Assembly (NCBI RefSeq): GCF_020532625.1
Contig: NZ_JAJAUY010000061.1
Location: forward strand, 1 to 34,137
Source: Streptomyces antimicrobicus
Lineage (GTDB): Bacteria > Actinomycetota > Actinomycetes > Streptomycetales > Streptomycetaceae
Length of the DNA stretch: 34,137 nucleotides
Reading direction: 5' to 3'
Positions 7,160 through 14,956 of the stretch are shown here, one piece after another. A program made the translations under genes and the position numbers. The notes beneath the pieces were generated by a model. It did no database searches. It saw nothing but the letters and a program-made list of their open reading frames with translations, and was not told the origin of the DNA. The stretch's first letter is position 1; the number at the start of each line of letters is the position of its first letter.

Positions 7160-8479
7160 CTAGCCGCGCCACTTGGGCTGGAGCGCCAGCTCCTTGAGCT
7201 GCTCCATGCCGAGCGCCGGAACCGCCCGGGTAGGGGCCTGCTCCTGCGCCGCTCCGTTGAACGCGCTGACGATCACCCGCAGCCCGTCCGGCCGCAGCGA
7301 GTCCACCCGCCACCAGACCTGCCCGCCCGCGCCCTTGTCGCCGGGCCGCTGCTCGGTCCTGAGCTTGGTCCCGTCCGGCAGCGTGGTCACCGTCGCGCCC
7401 CCGGAGCCGCCGCTGCGGAAGATGCTCCCCTCGGCGTTCGTGGGGTCCCGGAAACCGGGCTGGACCTCGACCTGGACCAGCGACAGCCCCTGACCGTCGT
7501 CCACCACGGCGTGGACGATGCCGCCCTCGCCGCCCCGGCTCGCGATCCGCAGCCCGTACCCGGCCAGCCGGCCGGTCAGCAGCGCCAGCGCCTCGGGGTC
7601 CTGCGACGGCGACCGCCGCGCCCCGTCCGCCCCGCCTGCCCCGTTCGCCTCGGCTGCCCCATCCGCCCCGTCCACCGCCGCCGGTAGGTCGTTCAGCGCC
7701 GGCAGCCACTGGCTGGACGTGACGAGCGCGCGCAACTGCCGCCTGTCCAGCGGCGGTTCCGCCCGCGAGACGGCCGCGCCCTTCTCCGCCGGAGCGTTCC
7801 ACTCCGACGCCTCGACCACGTGGCCTTCCCGGGTCACCAGTACCGCCCGCCACAGCTTGGTGGGCGCGCGCCGGTCGGCGTACTCGTAGCCGCGCAGGAT
7901 CTGCAACCGCGAGCCGTCGCCGAGGCTCTCCTCGGAGCAGTCGTCGTACCCGGCCGTCTTCTTGTCCGGACACCTGGTCAGCCCCTGCGCGCTATCCGTC
8001 CCCGGGGCCACCCGCTGCAGCGCGACCGAGACGGCGGCCCGGCCCCGGCCGTCGTCGTAGACGCCGGAGGCCATGGGCCCGAGCTCGTCCTCGGTGCCGC
8101 GCGCCTGGGTCTCCGCGAGGCTGCCGCCGGGCAGCAACTGCCGCAGCACCGCGATCATCTGCTCCGCCGGTACGGCGCCACTGCCGACCCGGGCCGGGCC
8201 GGCACCGCCCGTCCCGCCGCCCGAGGGCGCGACCGCCCCGGCCGCGAGCCGCGCCGGGCCGGCCGGCCCCTGGCCGCCACCGCCGAACAGCCCGCCGGCG
8301 TACGAACCGGCACCGGCGACCGCGGCGATCGCCAGCGCCCCGGCCACCGCACCGACCCGCCGCCGGACCACCAACCGTCGCCCGTACTGCTCACCGGCGG
8401 CGGCGAGGGCCCGCTGATCAGGACTGAACGCACCCCCTGCCCGCCGCAGGGCCGCACCGAGCTCATCTTCGAACGCCAT
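7160..8479 (-). CDS. Single-pass membrane protein paired with a SigE-family sigma factor
   Basis: 439 residues of unassigned family. A short cytoplasmic N-terminus (1-41) rich in charged residues is followed by one membrane segment (about 42-64) and a long extracytoplasmic part with a Gly/Pro/Ala linker and two Cys (in LTRCPDKK and YDDCSEES) that may form a disulfide. The topology (cytosolic head, one helix, large outer domain) and its position after a SigE-family sigma gene fit a membrane-anchored regulator or accessory protein of that sigma factor, but I see no ASD or zinc anti-sigma motif in the head. The ATG at 8479 has GGAAGG eight bases upstream; longer frames to 8797 only run through repeat sequence. 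Confidence 0.75.
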   Translation of the reverse strand: MAFEDELGAALRRAGGAFSPDQRALAAAGEQYGRRLVVRRRVGAVAGALAIAAVAGAGSYAGGLFGGGGQGPAGPARLAAGAVAPSGGGTGGAGPARVGSGAVPAEQMIAVLRQLLPGGSLAETQARGTEDELGPMASGVYDDGRGRAAVSVALQRVAPGTDSAQGLTRCPDKKTAGYDDCSEESLGDGSRLQILRGYEYADRRAPTKLWRAVLVTREGHVVEASEWNAPAEKGAAVSRAEPPLDRRQLRALVTSSQWLPALNDLPAAVDGADGAAEANGAGGADGARRSPSQDPEALALLTGRLAGYGLRIASRGGEGGIVHAVVDDGQGLSLVQVEVQPGFRDPTNAEGSIFRSGGSGGATVTTLPDGTKLRTEQRPGDKGAGGQVWWRVDSLRPDGLRVIVSAFNGAAQEQAPTRAVPALGMEQLKELALQPKWRG

Positions 8480-8689
8480 GGGAACCAGCCTTCCTGCCGG
8501 AGAAGTCGGGGACGCGCATCTCAAGGGTGGTACCGAGGTACCGCCGGCCGGGGCCCGTGCCGCCAGCGGGGCCGCACCGCAGGCCAGGGCCCGGGGGCCA
8601 CGGCCAGGGCCCGGGGCCGGGCCTGGCCCAGGGGCCGGTCCCCGGGCTGGCGCCTGAGCCGTGGGACTGGGCCGGACATGGTGCCCAGG

Positions 8690-8930
8690 GCTCGGGAACC
8701 TGGAGCCCCGGGCCCGGGACCCTGGAGCTCGGGGCCTTGGAGCTCGGGGCCTTGGAGCCCGGCGCCCTGGAACCTGGAGACTTGGAACCCGGGCCACGGA
8801 GCCCGCGGCCCTGGAGCCCGGGGCCCTGGAACCCGGAGACCCGAAGCCCGGGGCCCTGGAACCCGGAGACCCGGAGCCTGGGGACCTGGAACCCCGGCCC
8901 CTGGAACCCCAGGCCCCTGGCCCGAGGAGC
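8690..8930. repeat. 15/30-bp repeat array between sigma factor and membrane partner
   Basis: Two 30-bp units (8821-8850 and 8851-8880) differ at two positions. Around them are degenerate copies, and near 8729-8758 a 15-bp unit CTCGGGGCCTTGGAG occurs twice. The 459-bp gap between the sigma stop and the partner start (8480-8938) is filled by this array and by CGGGGCC-rich sequence; no gene is supported there. Confidence 0.8.
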
Positions 8931-8938
8931 GGGGCGAG

Positions 8939-9463
8939 TCATCGGCCGATCAGCTCCCCCGGGCTCCCGCCCAGCTCCTCCCGCAGCCGCGCCAGCGCCC
9001 TCGTGCAGCGGGTCCGTACGGCCGCCAGGCTGACGTTCATCGCGTCGGCCGTCTCCTCGATGCTGCGGTCCTCCCAGTACCGCAGCACCAGCACCGCCCG
9101 ATCCTTCGGCGGCAGCCGCCCCAGCGCCTGGAGCAGCGTCAGCCGCAGCGCGCTGTCCCCGTCCCGGGCCGCAGCGTCCGGTCCGGGGAGGTCCGCGACG
9201 GGCCGTTCGCCCGCGGACCGGCGGCGCTGGTGGGTGAGGAAGGACCGGACGAGGACGGTCTGGGCATAGGCGGCCGGGTTGTCGATCCGGGAGATCCGGC
9301 CCCAGAGCAGGTACATCCGGCCCAACGTCTCCTGGACCAGGTCCTCCGCGAGGTGCGTGTCGCCGCTCGCCAGCAGACAGGCCGACCGGTACAGGTGTGC
9401 CGCCCGCTCCTGCGCGAACTCCCGGTACCCGTCCCTGGACCCGTCCCTGGACCTCTGCCGCAT
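8939..9463 (-). CDS. SigE-family ECF RNA polymerase sigma factor
   Basis: 174 residues with ECF regions 2 and 4. Region 2 includes the A-E-D-L-V-Q-E-T core-binding motif near residues 39-46 and an R-I-D-N-P-A-A-Y segment. Region 4 near 112-165 holds R-L-P-P-K-D-R-A-V-L-V-L-R-Y, E-E-T-A-D-A-M and the V-R-T-R-C-T-R-A-L-A-R-L-R-E-E-L recognition helix region. Length fits the actinobacterial SigE-type group, which often has a membrane protein as next gene, as here. The ATG start has a GGGGGAGG-like ribosome site immediately upstream. Its target genes and signal are unknown; a self-regulated promoter upstream is possible. Confidence 0.92.
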   Translation of the reverse strand: MRQRSRDGSRDGYREFAQERAAHLYRSACLLASGDTHLAEDLVQETLGRMYLLWGRISRIDNPAAYAQTVLVRSFLTHQRRRSAGERPVADLPGPDAAARDGDSALRLTLLQALGRLPPKDRAVLVLRYWEDRSIEETADAMNVSLAAVRTRCTRALARLREELGGSPGELIGR

Positions 9464-9501
9464 GCCTCCCCCTCTTCTGCGCGTCCCGCCCCACCCCCAC
9501 T

Positions 9502-9530
9502 GACGCGGCAGACCCCACGGGACGTTTCAC
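9502..9530 (-). promoter_or_regulatory. Candidate ECF-type promoter upstream of the sigma gene
   Basis: On the minus strand GTGAAAC (9524-9530) is followed after 18 bases by CGTC (9502-9505), about 40 bases before the sigma start. AAC in the -35 and CGTC in the -10 are typical of ECF-dependent promoters, so autoregulation is possible. The spacer is one or two bases longer than usual and the motifs are short. Confidence 0.3.
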
Positions 9531-9670
9531 CGCTGGTCCGTCGATCGCCCGCGAAACGCCGACGGGGCAACCGCGGAGTGCGGCTGCCCGGTGGTCGACG
9601 TCGGTCTCGGTTCGGCGTCGGCGTCGGCGTATGTCTCAGTGTCGGGGAACCTGGACGGCCGAGGTGGCGG

Positions 9671-9859
9671 TCACTGCCAGCCCATGTCGCCGTTGGCGGT
9701 GGCCGGGGCGACCTGCCAGCCCATGTCGCCGGCCACCGTGGCGGCGGGCGGCGCCTGCCACCCCATGTCGCCCGCCTGCGCGGCGGTGGCTCCGAGGAGG
9801 ATCGACCCGGCGGTGAGGGTGAGGACCGCGGCGGCCTTGGCGAATCGGGTGGTGATCAC
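9671..9859 (-). CDS. Tiny secreted protein with three GDMGWQ repeats
   Basis: 62 residues. A basic start (residues 1-8) and hydrophobic core (9-24) form a clear signal peptide ending in A-Q-A at 27-29. The predicted mature chain is only 33 residues and consists of GDMGWQ (30-35), a spacer A-P-P-A-A-T-V-A, GDMGWQ (44-49), a spacer V-A-P-A-T-A-N, and GDMGWQ (57-62) as the exact C-terminus. The start is GTG, with GAAAGG nine bases upstream (9869-9874 on the plus strand), which supports translation. I do not recognise an annotated family. The repeat layout suggests a processed signalling peptide, a RiPP-like precursor or a surface peptide; none of these is shown. No modification enzyme or protease gene is adjacent. 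Confidence 0.75.
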   Translation of the reverse strand: MITTRFAKAAAVLTLTAGSILLGATAAQAGDMGWQAPPAATVAGDMGWQVAPATANGDMGWQ

Positions 9860-9879
9860 GGCGGTGGACCTTTCGGCTG

Positions 9880-10000
9880 GGCTTCGGCTCGGCGTCGGCG
9901 TCGGCGTCGGCTCGGCTTCGGCTCTGCTTCTGCATCGGCTGCGCGTCGGCTGGGCGTCGGCTTCGTCTTCGACTTCGGTGGACGGATCCGGCCCCGCGTC
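9880..10000. repeat. CGTCGG/CTTCGG hexamer-like repeats upstream of the secreted peptide gene
   Basis: Degenerate run of GGCTTCGGCTC and GGCGTC hexamers, with three perfect GGCGTC copies near 9891-9908. A related shorter run lies at about 9600-9630 on the other side of the peptide gene, so the gene is flanked by the same repeat family. The promoter of the peptide gene must lie in or beyond this block; I cannot place it. Confidence 0.65.
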
Positions 10001-10054
10001 CCGCGGTGACTAGGTGCCGGTTCTGCCTGCCGGCGCTCTCCCTGCCGGCGATCA

Positions 10055-10402
10055 CTACTTTCGTCGCAGGTCAGACTGCTCGGAAGAGGTTTCCAGTGGC
10101 CCCAACAGGCCTTGGCCCAATGGGGCCACCAACGGCGCCTCGGCCCGGTGCAGGACCCAGCCGGCCAGCTCGTCGGACTCCCGCAGCAGCCGCAGGCACA
10201 CCTGCGCCACCCGCCCCTCGGCCTCGCTCAGCGAGCCGGCCATGAGGAAGAACCCGAGCACGGGATGGGGCACGGCCAGCGGGTGCGCGCTGACGTGCTC
10301 GACCCGCTCCTCGGGCCGGGCGAGGTCCAGGGCCTGGCGCGCGGCGCCGTAGGGCAACGGGGCGCCGCACGGGCCCCGGAGTTGGGCGTGGATGAGATAC
10401 AT
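10055..10402 (-). CDS. Small protein of unknown function
   Basis: About 115 residues beginning MYLIHAQLRGP. It has an alternating hydrophobic N-terminal strand, a helix around A-R-Q-A-L-D-L-A, a Gly/Phe segment P-V-L-G-F-F-L-M-A-G-S-L-S-E-A-E and a Cys-containing helix V-C-L-R-L-L-R. No signal peptide, membrane helix or known catalytic motif is visible, and I do not recognise the family beyond similar short Streptomyces proteins. The ATG at 10402 is chosen because upstream in-frame sequence (to 10474) is Pro/Arg-rich and looks noncoding. It is divergent from the TrmB/LuxR-type regulator across 156 bp, so it may be a target or partner of that regulator. Confidence 0.65.
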   Translation of the reverse strand: MYLIHAQLRGPCGAPLPYGAARQALDLARPEERVEHVSAHPLAVPHPVLGFFLMAGSLSEAEGRVAQVCLRLLRESDELAGWVLHRAEAPLVAPLGQGLLGPLETSSEQSDLRRK

Positions 10403-10558
10403 GGGGTCGAGGGTGTCAAGACTCGGCGGCCGGGGCCCCGGTTTCCGCCTGGCCCCTTGGGGCCGTGGACACAACCGTCCAATCGAAAACCCGCTACTCC
10501 CACCCCTTCAAGATCATGCGATTATCGGCGTGAAGATTCAGGGGAGGGGGGCCTCACA
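10403..10558. promoter_or_regulatory. Divergent intergenic region with two dyads
   Basis: Contains a perfect 12-bp palindrome CCGGGGCCCCGG (10430-10441), a GGCCCC-TT-GGGGCC hairpin (10451-10464), and an AT-richer stretch near 10481-10540 (AATCGAAAAC, GCGATTATCGG) that could hold promoters for both genes. A strong ribosome site GGGGAGGGGG lies at 10541-10550 for the plus-strand regulator. Exact promoters are not assigned. Confidence 0.35.
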
Positions 10559-11545
10559 TTGTTGACCCAATTGGGTCTTGACCAGCACACAGAGACCGTC
10601 TATCGAGCCATGCTCACCCGGCCCGGCGACGGCGTGTCGGCACTCGCCGACCGCCTGGGCCTGCCCGAGGACGTCATCCGCGCCAGCCTCGACCAGCTGA
10701 GCGAACTCGCCCTCGTCCGGCCGTCCTACGACGATCCCGGCCGGATCCGGGCGGTCAGCCCGGACGTCGGCATGGAGATCCTGCTCGCCCGGCAGCAGGC
10801 CGAACTCGCCGCCCAGCAGCAGCGCGTGGAGGCCACCCGGGCGGCCGCGGCCCAGCTCATCTCGGAGTACGCGGCCCTGCGCCCGGACGCCGCACAGCCG
10901 GGCGTGGAACACCTGGCGGGCCTGGACCAGATCCGCGACCGGATCGCGACGCTCACCCGCGACACCAAGGAGGAGGTGATGATCTTCGCTCCGGACGGGG
11001 AGCAGACCAAGGAGAACCTGGAGGCGTCGCGCCCCCTGGACGAAGCCCTCCTGGAGCGCGGCGTCCGGATGCGCACGATCTACCTCGACAGCGTCCGCAA
11101 CAGCCCGCACAGCGTCGAGTACGCGGAATGGCTGAGCGCACTGGGCCGCCAGGCGCGCACCGTTCCGACGCTTCCACTCCGCATGATCATCTCCGATCGG
11201 ACCACCGCGATCGTGCCGGTCAACAGCGAGAACTCGGCGGCCGGCGCGGTCGTCCTGACCGGCGACGGCACCCTGACCGCCCTGTGCGCGCTGTTCGAGA
11301 GCGTCTGGGAGAACGGCAAGCCGCTGGGCGAGAAGACCCGGCGCGACGGCGACGGCCCCACCGACACCGAGCTGACCGCCCTCAAGCTGCTCGCCGACGG
11401 CCACACCGACGAGGCCATCGCCAAGCGGCTGGGCGTCTCCCACCGCACCGCCCGCCGCATCGCGACCACGCTCATGGAACGCCTGGGCGCCCGCAGCCGC
11501 TTCGAAGCAGGCGTCCGCGCCGTCCAACAGGGCTGGCTCACCTGA
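10559..11545 (+). CDS. Transcriptional regulator with TrmB-like N-terminus and LuxR-type C-terminal HTH
   Basis: About 328 residues. The N-terminus (about 5-80) resembles a TrmB-like winged helix: T-V-Y-R-A-M-L-T-R-P-G, A-L-A-D-R-L-G-L-P-E-D-V-I-R, then a helix of A-E-L-A-A-Q-Q-Q-R-V-E coiled-coil type. The middle part resembles the phospholipase-D-like effector fold found in such regulators. The C-terminus (268-328) is a LuxR/GerE HTH with T-E-L-T-A-L-K-L-L-A-D-G and A-I-A-K-R-L-G-V-S-H-R-T-A. This architecture is common and numerous in Streptomyces; ligands are mostly unknown. No TGA-free upstream ATG has a ribosome site; the tandem TTG-TTG at 10559/10562 follows GGGGAGGGGG at a suitable distance. 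Divergent from a small unknown gene. Confidence 0.85.
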   Translation: MLTQLGLDQHTETVYRAMLTRPGDGVSALADRLGLPEDVIRASLDQLSELALVRPSYDDPGRIRAVSPDVGMEILLARQQAELAAQQQRVEATRAAAAQLISEYAALRPDAAQPGVEHLAGLDQIRDRIATLTRDTKEEVMIFAPDGEQTKENLEASRPLDEALLERGVRMRTIYLDSVRNSPHSVEYAEWLSALGRQARTVPTLPLRMIISDRTTAIVPVNSENSAAGAVVLTGDGTLTALCALFESVWENGKPLGEKTRRDGDGPTDTELTALKLLADGHTDEAIAKRLGVSHRTARRIATTLMERLGARSRFEAGVRAVQQGWLT

Positions 11546-11552
11546 CCCCACC

Positions 11553-11587
11553 GGCCCCGGCCACCCGGCACACCGGGGGCCGGGGCC
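11553..11587 (+). terminator. Strong GC hairpin after the TrmB/LuxR-type gene
   Basis: GGCCCCGGCC (11553-11562) pairs perfectly with GGCCGGGGCC (11578-11587), and CCCG/CGGG inside extend the stem with one bulged A. It starts seven bases past the stop codon. There is no T-run, as is usual for Streptomyces terminators. Confidence 0.65.
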
Positions 11588-11626
11588 CGGGGGCCGACCC
11601 GCCGGACGCCCGACGCCCGGAACACC

Positions 11627-11657
11627 AAAAAACCCAGGCCACACAAGGTGACCTGGG
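11627..11657 (-). terminator. Rho-independent terminator of tRNA-Thr
   Basis: On the minus strand a 10-bp stem (11648-11657 with 11633-11642, one G-T pair) closes a 5-base loop and is followed by six T (11627-11632). It begins about ten bases past the tRNA 3' end. This is a textbook intrinsic terminator. Confidence 0.9.
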
Positions 11658-11666
11658 CTTCGCTGG

Positions 11667-11740
11667 AGCCGCCTTCGGGATTCGAACCCGAGACCTACGC
11701 ATTACGAGTGCGTTGCTCTGGCCAACTGAGCTAAGGCGGC
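11667..11740 (-). tRNA. tRNA-Thr(CGU)
   Basis: A full 74-nt cloverleaf. The acceptor stem is GCCGCCT paired with AGGCGGC and discriminator T. The D arm is GCTC/GAGC, the anticodon stem ACGCA/TGCGT with loop CTCGTAA (anticodon CGT at 11704-11706 on the plus strand), the variable loop AGGTC, and the T arm TCGGG-TTCGAAT-CCCGA. It reads ACG threonine codons. CCA is not encoded. It is followed by an intrinsic terminator and preceded by a candidate promoter. No integrated element is visible at its 3' end. Confidence 0.97.
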
Positions 11741-11791
11741 ATGCTGCGGTGAGGATCTTCCTGGGGAAGGCTCTCATCAGCAGCGGCGCTA

Positions 11792-11821
11792 AGTCTACAG
11801 GGTTGAACCGGGTGCCCCGAA
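11792..11821 (-). promoter_or_regulatory. Candidate promoter of tRNA-Thr
   Basis: On the minus strand TTCGGG (11816-11821) and TAGACT (11792-11797) are separated by 18 bases, and the tRNA begins about 50 bases further on. TAGACT is a good Streptomyces housekeeping -10. The -35 is weak, and the whole element sits just after the hydrolase stop codon. Confidence 0.45.
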
Positions 11822-11831
11822 CCAGGGCGGG

Positions 11832-13412
11832 TCAGGGCTGGGACGGGCGGCAGCGTTGGCCCGGCTTCGGGGGCGTGCCGTCCAGGAGGTAGTGGTTGAT
11901 CGCCGTGTCGACGCAGTCGCTGCCGCGGCCGTACGCCGTGTGGCCGTCGCCCTCGTAGGTCAGCAGGACGCCGGAGCTGAGCTGCCCGGCCAGGGCCTGG
12001 GCCCACTGGTACGGGGTGGCCGGGTCGCGCGTGGTGCCGACGACCACGATCGGCGGGGCGCCCTCGGCGGACAGGGAGCGGGCCGAGCCGGTGGCCTTGA
12101 CCGGCCAGTACGTGCAGTTCAGCGCGGCCCAGGCCAGGCCCGCGCCGAAGACCGGGGAGGCCTTCTCGAACGAGGGCAGGGCCGCCTCGACCGCTTCGGG
12201 CCCGGCGAAGGCGGGGGGCTGGTCCAGGCAGTTGACGGCCGCGTTGGCGTACATCAGGTTGGCGTAGCGGCCGTCCGGCTCGCGCTCGTAGTAGCTGTCC
12301 GCGAGCGACAGCAGGCCGGCGCCGTCGCCGTCCATCGCCTGCGCGACCGCCTCGCGCAGCTGGGGCCAGGCCGTCTCGTCGTACAGGGCCGCGATCACGC
12401 CCGTGGTGGCCAGGGACTCGCCCAGGGGGCGCTTGGGGTCGCCGGTGGGCACCGGGGTGGCGTCCAGGGTGCGGAAGAACTGCTTCAGGCGGGTGGCCAC
12501 CTGGTCCGGACCGCCACGGCCCAGCGGGCAGTCGGGCTGCTTGGCGCAGTCCGCGGCGAAGGCGCGGAAGGCCGTCTCGAAGCCGGCCGTCTGGTCCCGG
12601 TTGAGGTCCAGCGCCGACCGGGTCGGGTCCATGGCCCCGTCCAGCACCAGGCGCCCCACCCGGCCCGGGAACAGGTCCGCGTACGTGGCGCCGAGGAAGG
12701 TGCCGTACGAGGCGCCGACGTAGGTCAGCTTCTCGTCGCCCAGGACGGCGCGCAGCACGTCCAGGTCCCGGGCCGCGTCCACGGTCGAGACGTGCGGCAG
12801 GAGCCGGCGCGAACGCTCCTCGCAGCCCGCCGCGAACGACTTGAACGCCGCCACCAGCCGCACCCGCTCCGCCGCGTCGTCCGGGGTCTGGTCGACCTGC
12901 GTGTACGCGTCCATGCCCGGCCCGGTCAGGCACTCGACCGGGCTGCTGCGGGCCACGCCGCGCGGGTCCAGGGAGACCATGTCGTACTGGGCGCGGACGG
13001 GGGCCGGGTAGCCGATGCCGGCGTACGCCTGGAGGTAGCCGATGCCGGAGCCGCCGGGGCCGCCCGGGTTGACCACGAGGGAGCCGAGCCGCTTGCCCGG
13101 GCCGGTGGCCTTCTTGCGGGCCACCGCGAGCTCGATCTCCTGGCCGTCCCCGGGCTTGTCGTAGTCCAGCGGCGCCTTCAGGGTGGCGCACTGGAACCCG
13201 GCCACGCCGCAGTGGCGCCAGGTCAGCTTCTGGTCGTAGTACGGGCGCAGGGCGGCCGGGACCGCCGGCGGCCCGGCCGTGGCCGCGGGCGAGCGGCCGG
13301 AGGCCGAAGCGGCGGCGCGGGGGTCGGCGCTGCCCGGCGTACACCCGGAGAGCAGCAGCCCGGCGGCTGCGATCACGGTCCCGGTCGTACGCAACAGGCG
13401 GCTGGTGTCCAT
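11832..13412 (-). CDS. Secreted alpha/beta hydrolase lipoprotein (tripeptidyl aminopeptidase type)
   Basis: 526 residues. A lipoprotein signal ends in LLLSGC (Cys24), followed by an Ala/Ser/Pro linker. The catalytic domain shows the oxyanion segment V-N-P-G-G-P-G-G-S-G, a D-P-R-G motif, the nucleophile elbow G-A-S-Y-G-T with Ser235, and the C-terminal TAP-like domain carrying Asp463 (T-R-D-P-A-T-P) and His491 (G-D-G-H-T). Two Cys-rich motifs in the lid (C-A-K-Q-P-D-C-P) fit disulfides. The family, exemplified by Streptomyces Slp/Tap proteases, removes N-terminal tripeptides from extracellular peptides or hydrolyses esters. It sits after holB on the same strand with a 266-bp gap that holds only short repeats (CACCACCGTGCCCG twice), so it is likely separately expressed. 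Confidence 0.9.
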   Translation of the reverse strand: MDTSRLLRTTGTVIAAAGLLLSGCTPGSADPRAAASASGRSPAATAGPPAVPAALRPYYDQKLTWRHCGVAGFQCATLKAPLDYDKPGDGQEIELAVARKKATGPGKRLGSLVVNPGGPGGSGIGYLQAYAGIGYPAPVRAQYDMVSLDPRGVARSSPVECLTGPGMDAYTQVDQTPDDAAERVRLVAAFKSFAAGCEERSRRLLPHVSTVDAARDLDVLRAVLGDEKLTYVGASYGTFLGATYADLFPGRVGRLVLDGAMDPTRSALDLNRDQTAGFETAFRAFAADCAKQPDCPLGRGGPDQVATRLKQFFRTLDATPVPTGDPKRPLGESLATTGVIAALYDETAWPQLREAVAQAMDGDGAGLLSLADSYYEREPDGRYANLMYANAAVNCLDQPPAFAGPEAVEAALPSFEKASPVFGAGLAWAALNCTYWPVKATGSARSLSAEGAPPIVVVGTTRDPATPYQWAQALAGQLSSGVLLTYEGDGHTAYGRGSDCVDTAINHYLLDGTPPKPGQRCRPSQP

Positions 13413-13678
13413 CCCGGCAGCGTATGTCCTGGGGCCGGGTGGCGCCTGCGCACCACCGTGCCCGGGCCCCGGTCGGCCCGGTCGCTCCGCTGCCGTGGCG
13501 ACGTGCCGCCCACCACCGTGCCCGTACGGGCGCCCCCGGCCTGCCCGGGCGCCCGCCCAGGCCTGCCCGGCCCTCCGTGGCGGCGCGGCAGCCGCCGGAA
13601 GGCCCGGCCCGCCCCTGGTCCCCGCCTCGCCCTCCCCCCTCCGGCCGCCGAGGCGGACCACCCGGACGAGGGAAGGCG

Positions 13679-14890
13679 TCAACCGGCGCGCAGGGCCATG
13701 GTCATCGCCTCGACCGCCAGCAGCGGCGCCACGTTGCGGTCGAGGGCCTCCCGGCAGGCGATGACCGCCTCGATCCGGCGCAGGGTGCGCTCGGGGCCAC
13801 CGGAGCGGGCGACCCGGTCGAGGTCGGAGCGTATGTCCTCGTTGGCGATGGCGACCGTGGAACCGAGCTGGAGGGCCAGCACGTCGCGGTAGAAGCCGGT
13901 CAGGTCGGTCAGGGCCAGGTCGAGGCTGTCGCGCTGGGTGCGGGTGCGGCGGCGCTTCTGCTTGTCCTCCAGCTCCTTCATGACCCCGGCGGTGCCGCGC
14001 GGCATCCGCCCGCCCGTGCCGGCGGCGGCGCCGAGCGCGGCGCGCAGCTCCTCGGTCTCCTTGGCGTCCACCTCCTCGGCCATCTGCTTGGCGTCCTCGG
14101 CGGCCGCGTCGACCAGCTCCTGCGCCGCCTTCAAGCAGCCGCCCACGTCGTCCACCCGCAGCGGCAGCCTCAGCACGGCGGTGCGCCGGGCCCGCGCCCG
14201 CTCGTCCGTGGCCAGCCGGCGGGCCCGGTCGATGTGCCCCTGCGTCGCACGGGCCGCGGCGGCGGCGACCTCGGGCTCGATGCCGTCCCGGCGGACCAGG
14301 ACGTCGGCGACGGCCGCGACCGGCGGGGTGCGCAGGCTCAGGTGGCGGCAGCGGGAGCGGATGGTGGGCAGCACGTCCTCCAGGGAGGGCGCGCACAGCA
14401 GCCACACGGTGCGGGGGGCGGGCTCCTCCACCGCCTTCAGCAGGACGTTCCCGGCGCCCTCGGTGAGGCGGTCGGCGTCCTCCAGGACGATCACCTGCCA
14501 GCGGCCGACGGCGGGGGACAGCTGGGCCCGGCGGACCAGCTCGCGGGTCTCCTTCACACCGATGGAGAGCAGGTCCGTGCGGACGATCTCCACGTCGGCG
14601 TGGGTGCCCACCAAGGTGGTGTGGCAGCCGTCGCAGAACCCGCAGCCCGGATCGGCGCCGAGCTTGCGGTCCGGGCTGGTGCACTGCAGGGCCGCGGCGA
14701 ACGCGCGGGCCGCGGTGTCCCGCCCGGCCCCGGGCGGGCCTGTGAACAGCCAGGCGTGGGTCATCTTCGAGGCGGTCGGCGCCGCCTCGCCCGCCTCGGC
14801 GGCCGTGACCAGCGCGTCGGCGTCGCGAGCGGCCGCGGCCAGCTGCGTCTGTACGCGCTCCTGGCCCACCAGGTCGTCCCATACGGGCAT
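13679..14890 (-). CDS. holB: DNA polymerase III subunit delta-prime
   Basis: 403 residues, a clamp-loader AAA+ subunit. It has V-W-D-D-L-V-G-Q at the N-terminus, a P-loop-like GPPGAGRDT at 51-59 in which the Walker Lys is Arg (delta-prime does not hydrolyse ATP), four zinc-binding cysteines (one in L-Q-C-T, then C-G-F-C-D-G-C), a Walker-B-like V-L-E-D-A-D and the S-R-C arginine-finger motif in I-R-S-R-C-R. The C-terminal half is helical and contains a charged segment E-L-E-D-K-Q-K-R-R-R-T-R specific to actinobacterial forms. The ATG at 14890 has GGAAGG eleven bases upstream; a GTG nine bases earlier is too close to that site. It follows tmk, as in other actinobacteria. Confidence 0.93.
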   Translation of the reverse strand: MPVWDDLVGQERVQTQLAAAARDADALVTAAEAGEAAPTASKMTHAWLFTGPPGAGRDTAARAFAAALQCTSPDRKLGADPGCGFCDGCHTTLVGTHADVEIVRTDLLSIGVKETRELVRRAQLSPAVGRWQVIVLEDADRLTEGAGNVLLKAVEEPAPRTVWLLCAPSLEDVLPTIRSRCRHLSLRTPPVAAVADVLVRRDGIEPEVAAAAARATQGHIDRARRLATDERARARRTAVLRLPLRVDDVGGCLKAAQELVDAAAEDAKQMAEEVDAKETEELRAALGAAAGTGGRMPRGTAGVMKELEDKQKRRRTRTQRDSLDLALTDLTGFYRDVLALQLGSTVAIANEDIRSDLDRVARSGGPERTLRRIEAVIACREALDRNVAPLLAVEAMTMALRAG

Positions 14891-14956
14891 GCCGCCCACC
14901 GCCTTCCGTTCCCCGTGCCTGCCTCACCCCTGCGCTCACCATTGTGGCCCGTACCG

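Noticed and set aside
8463..9530. A 355-codon frame overlapping the sigma gene and the downstream repeats
   Set aside because: It is in a different frame from the sigma factor and consists of repeat-encoded Gly/Pro/Phe/Arg sequence.
11667..11740. Integrated element at tRNA-Thr
   Set aside because: The tRNA 3' end is followed at once by its own terminator and a core regulator gene; no integrase, excisionase or repeated tRNA end is visible.
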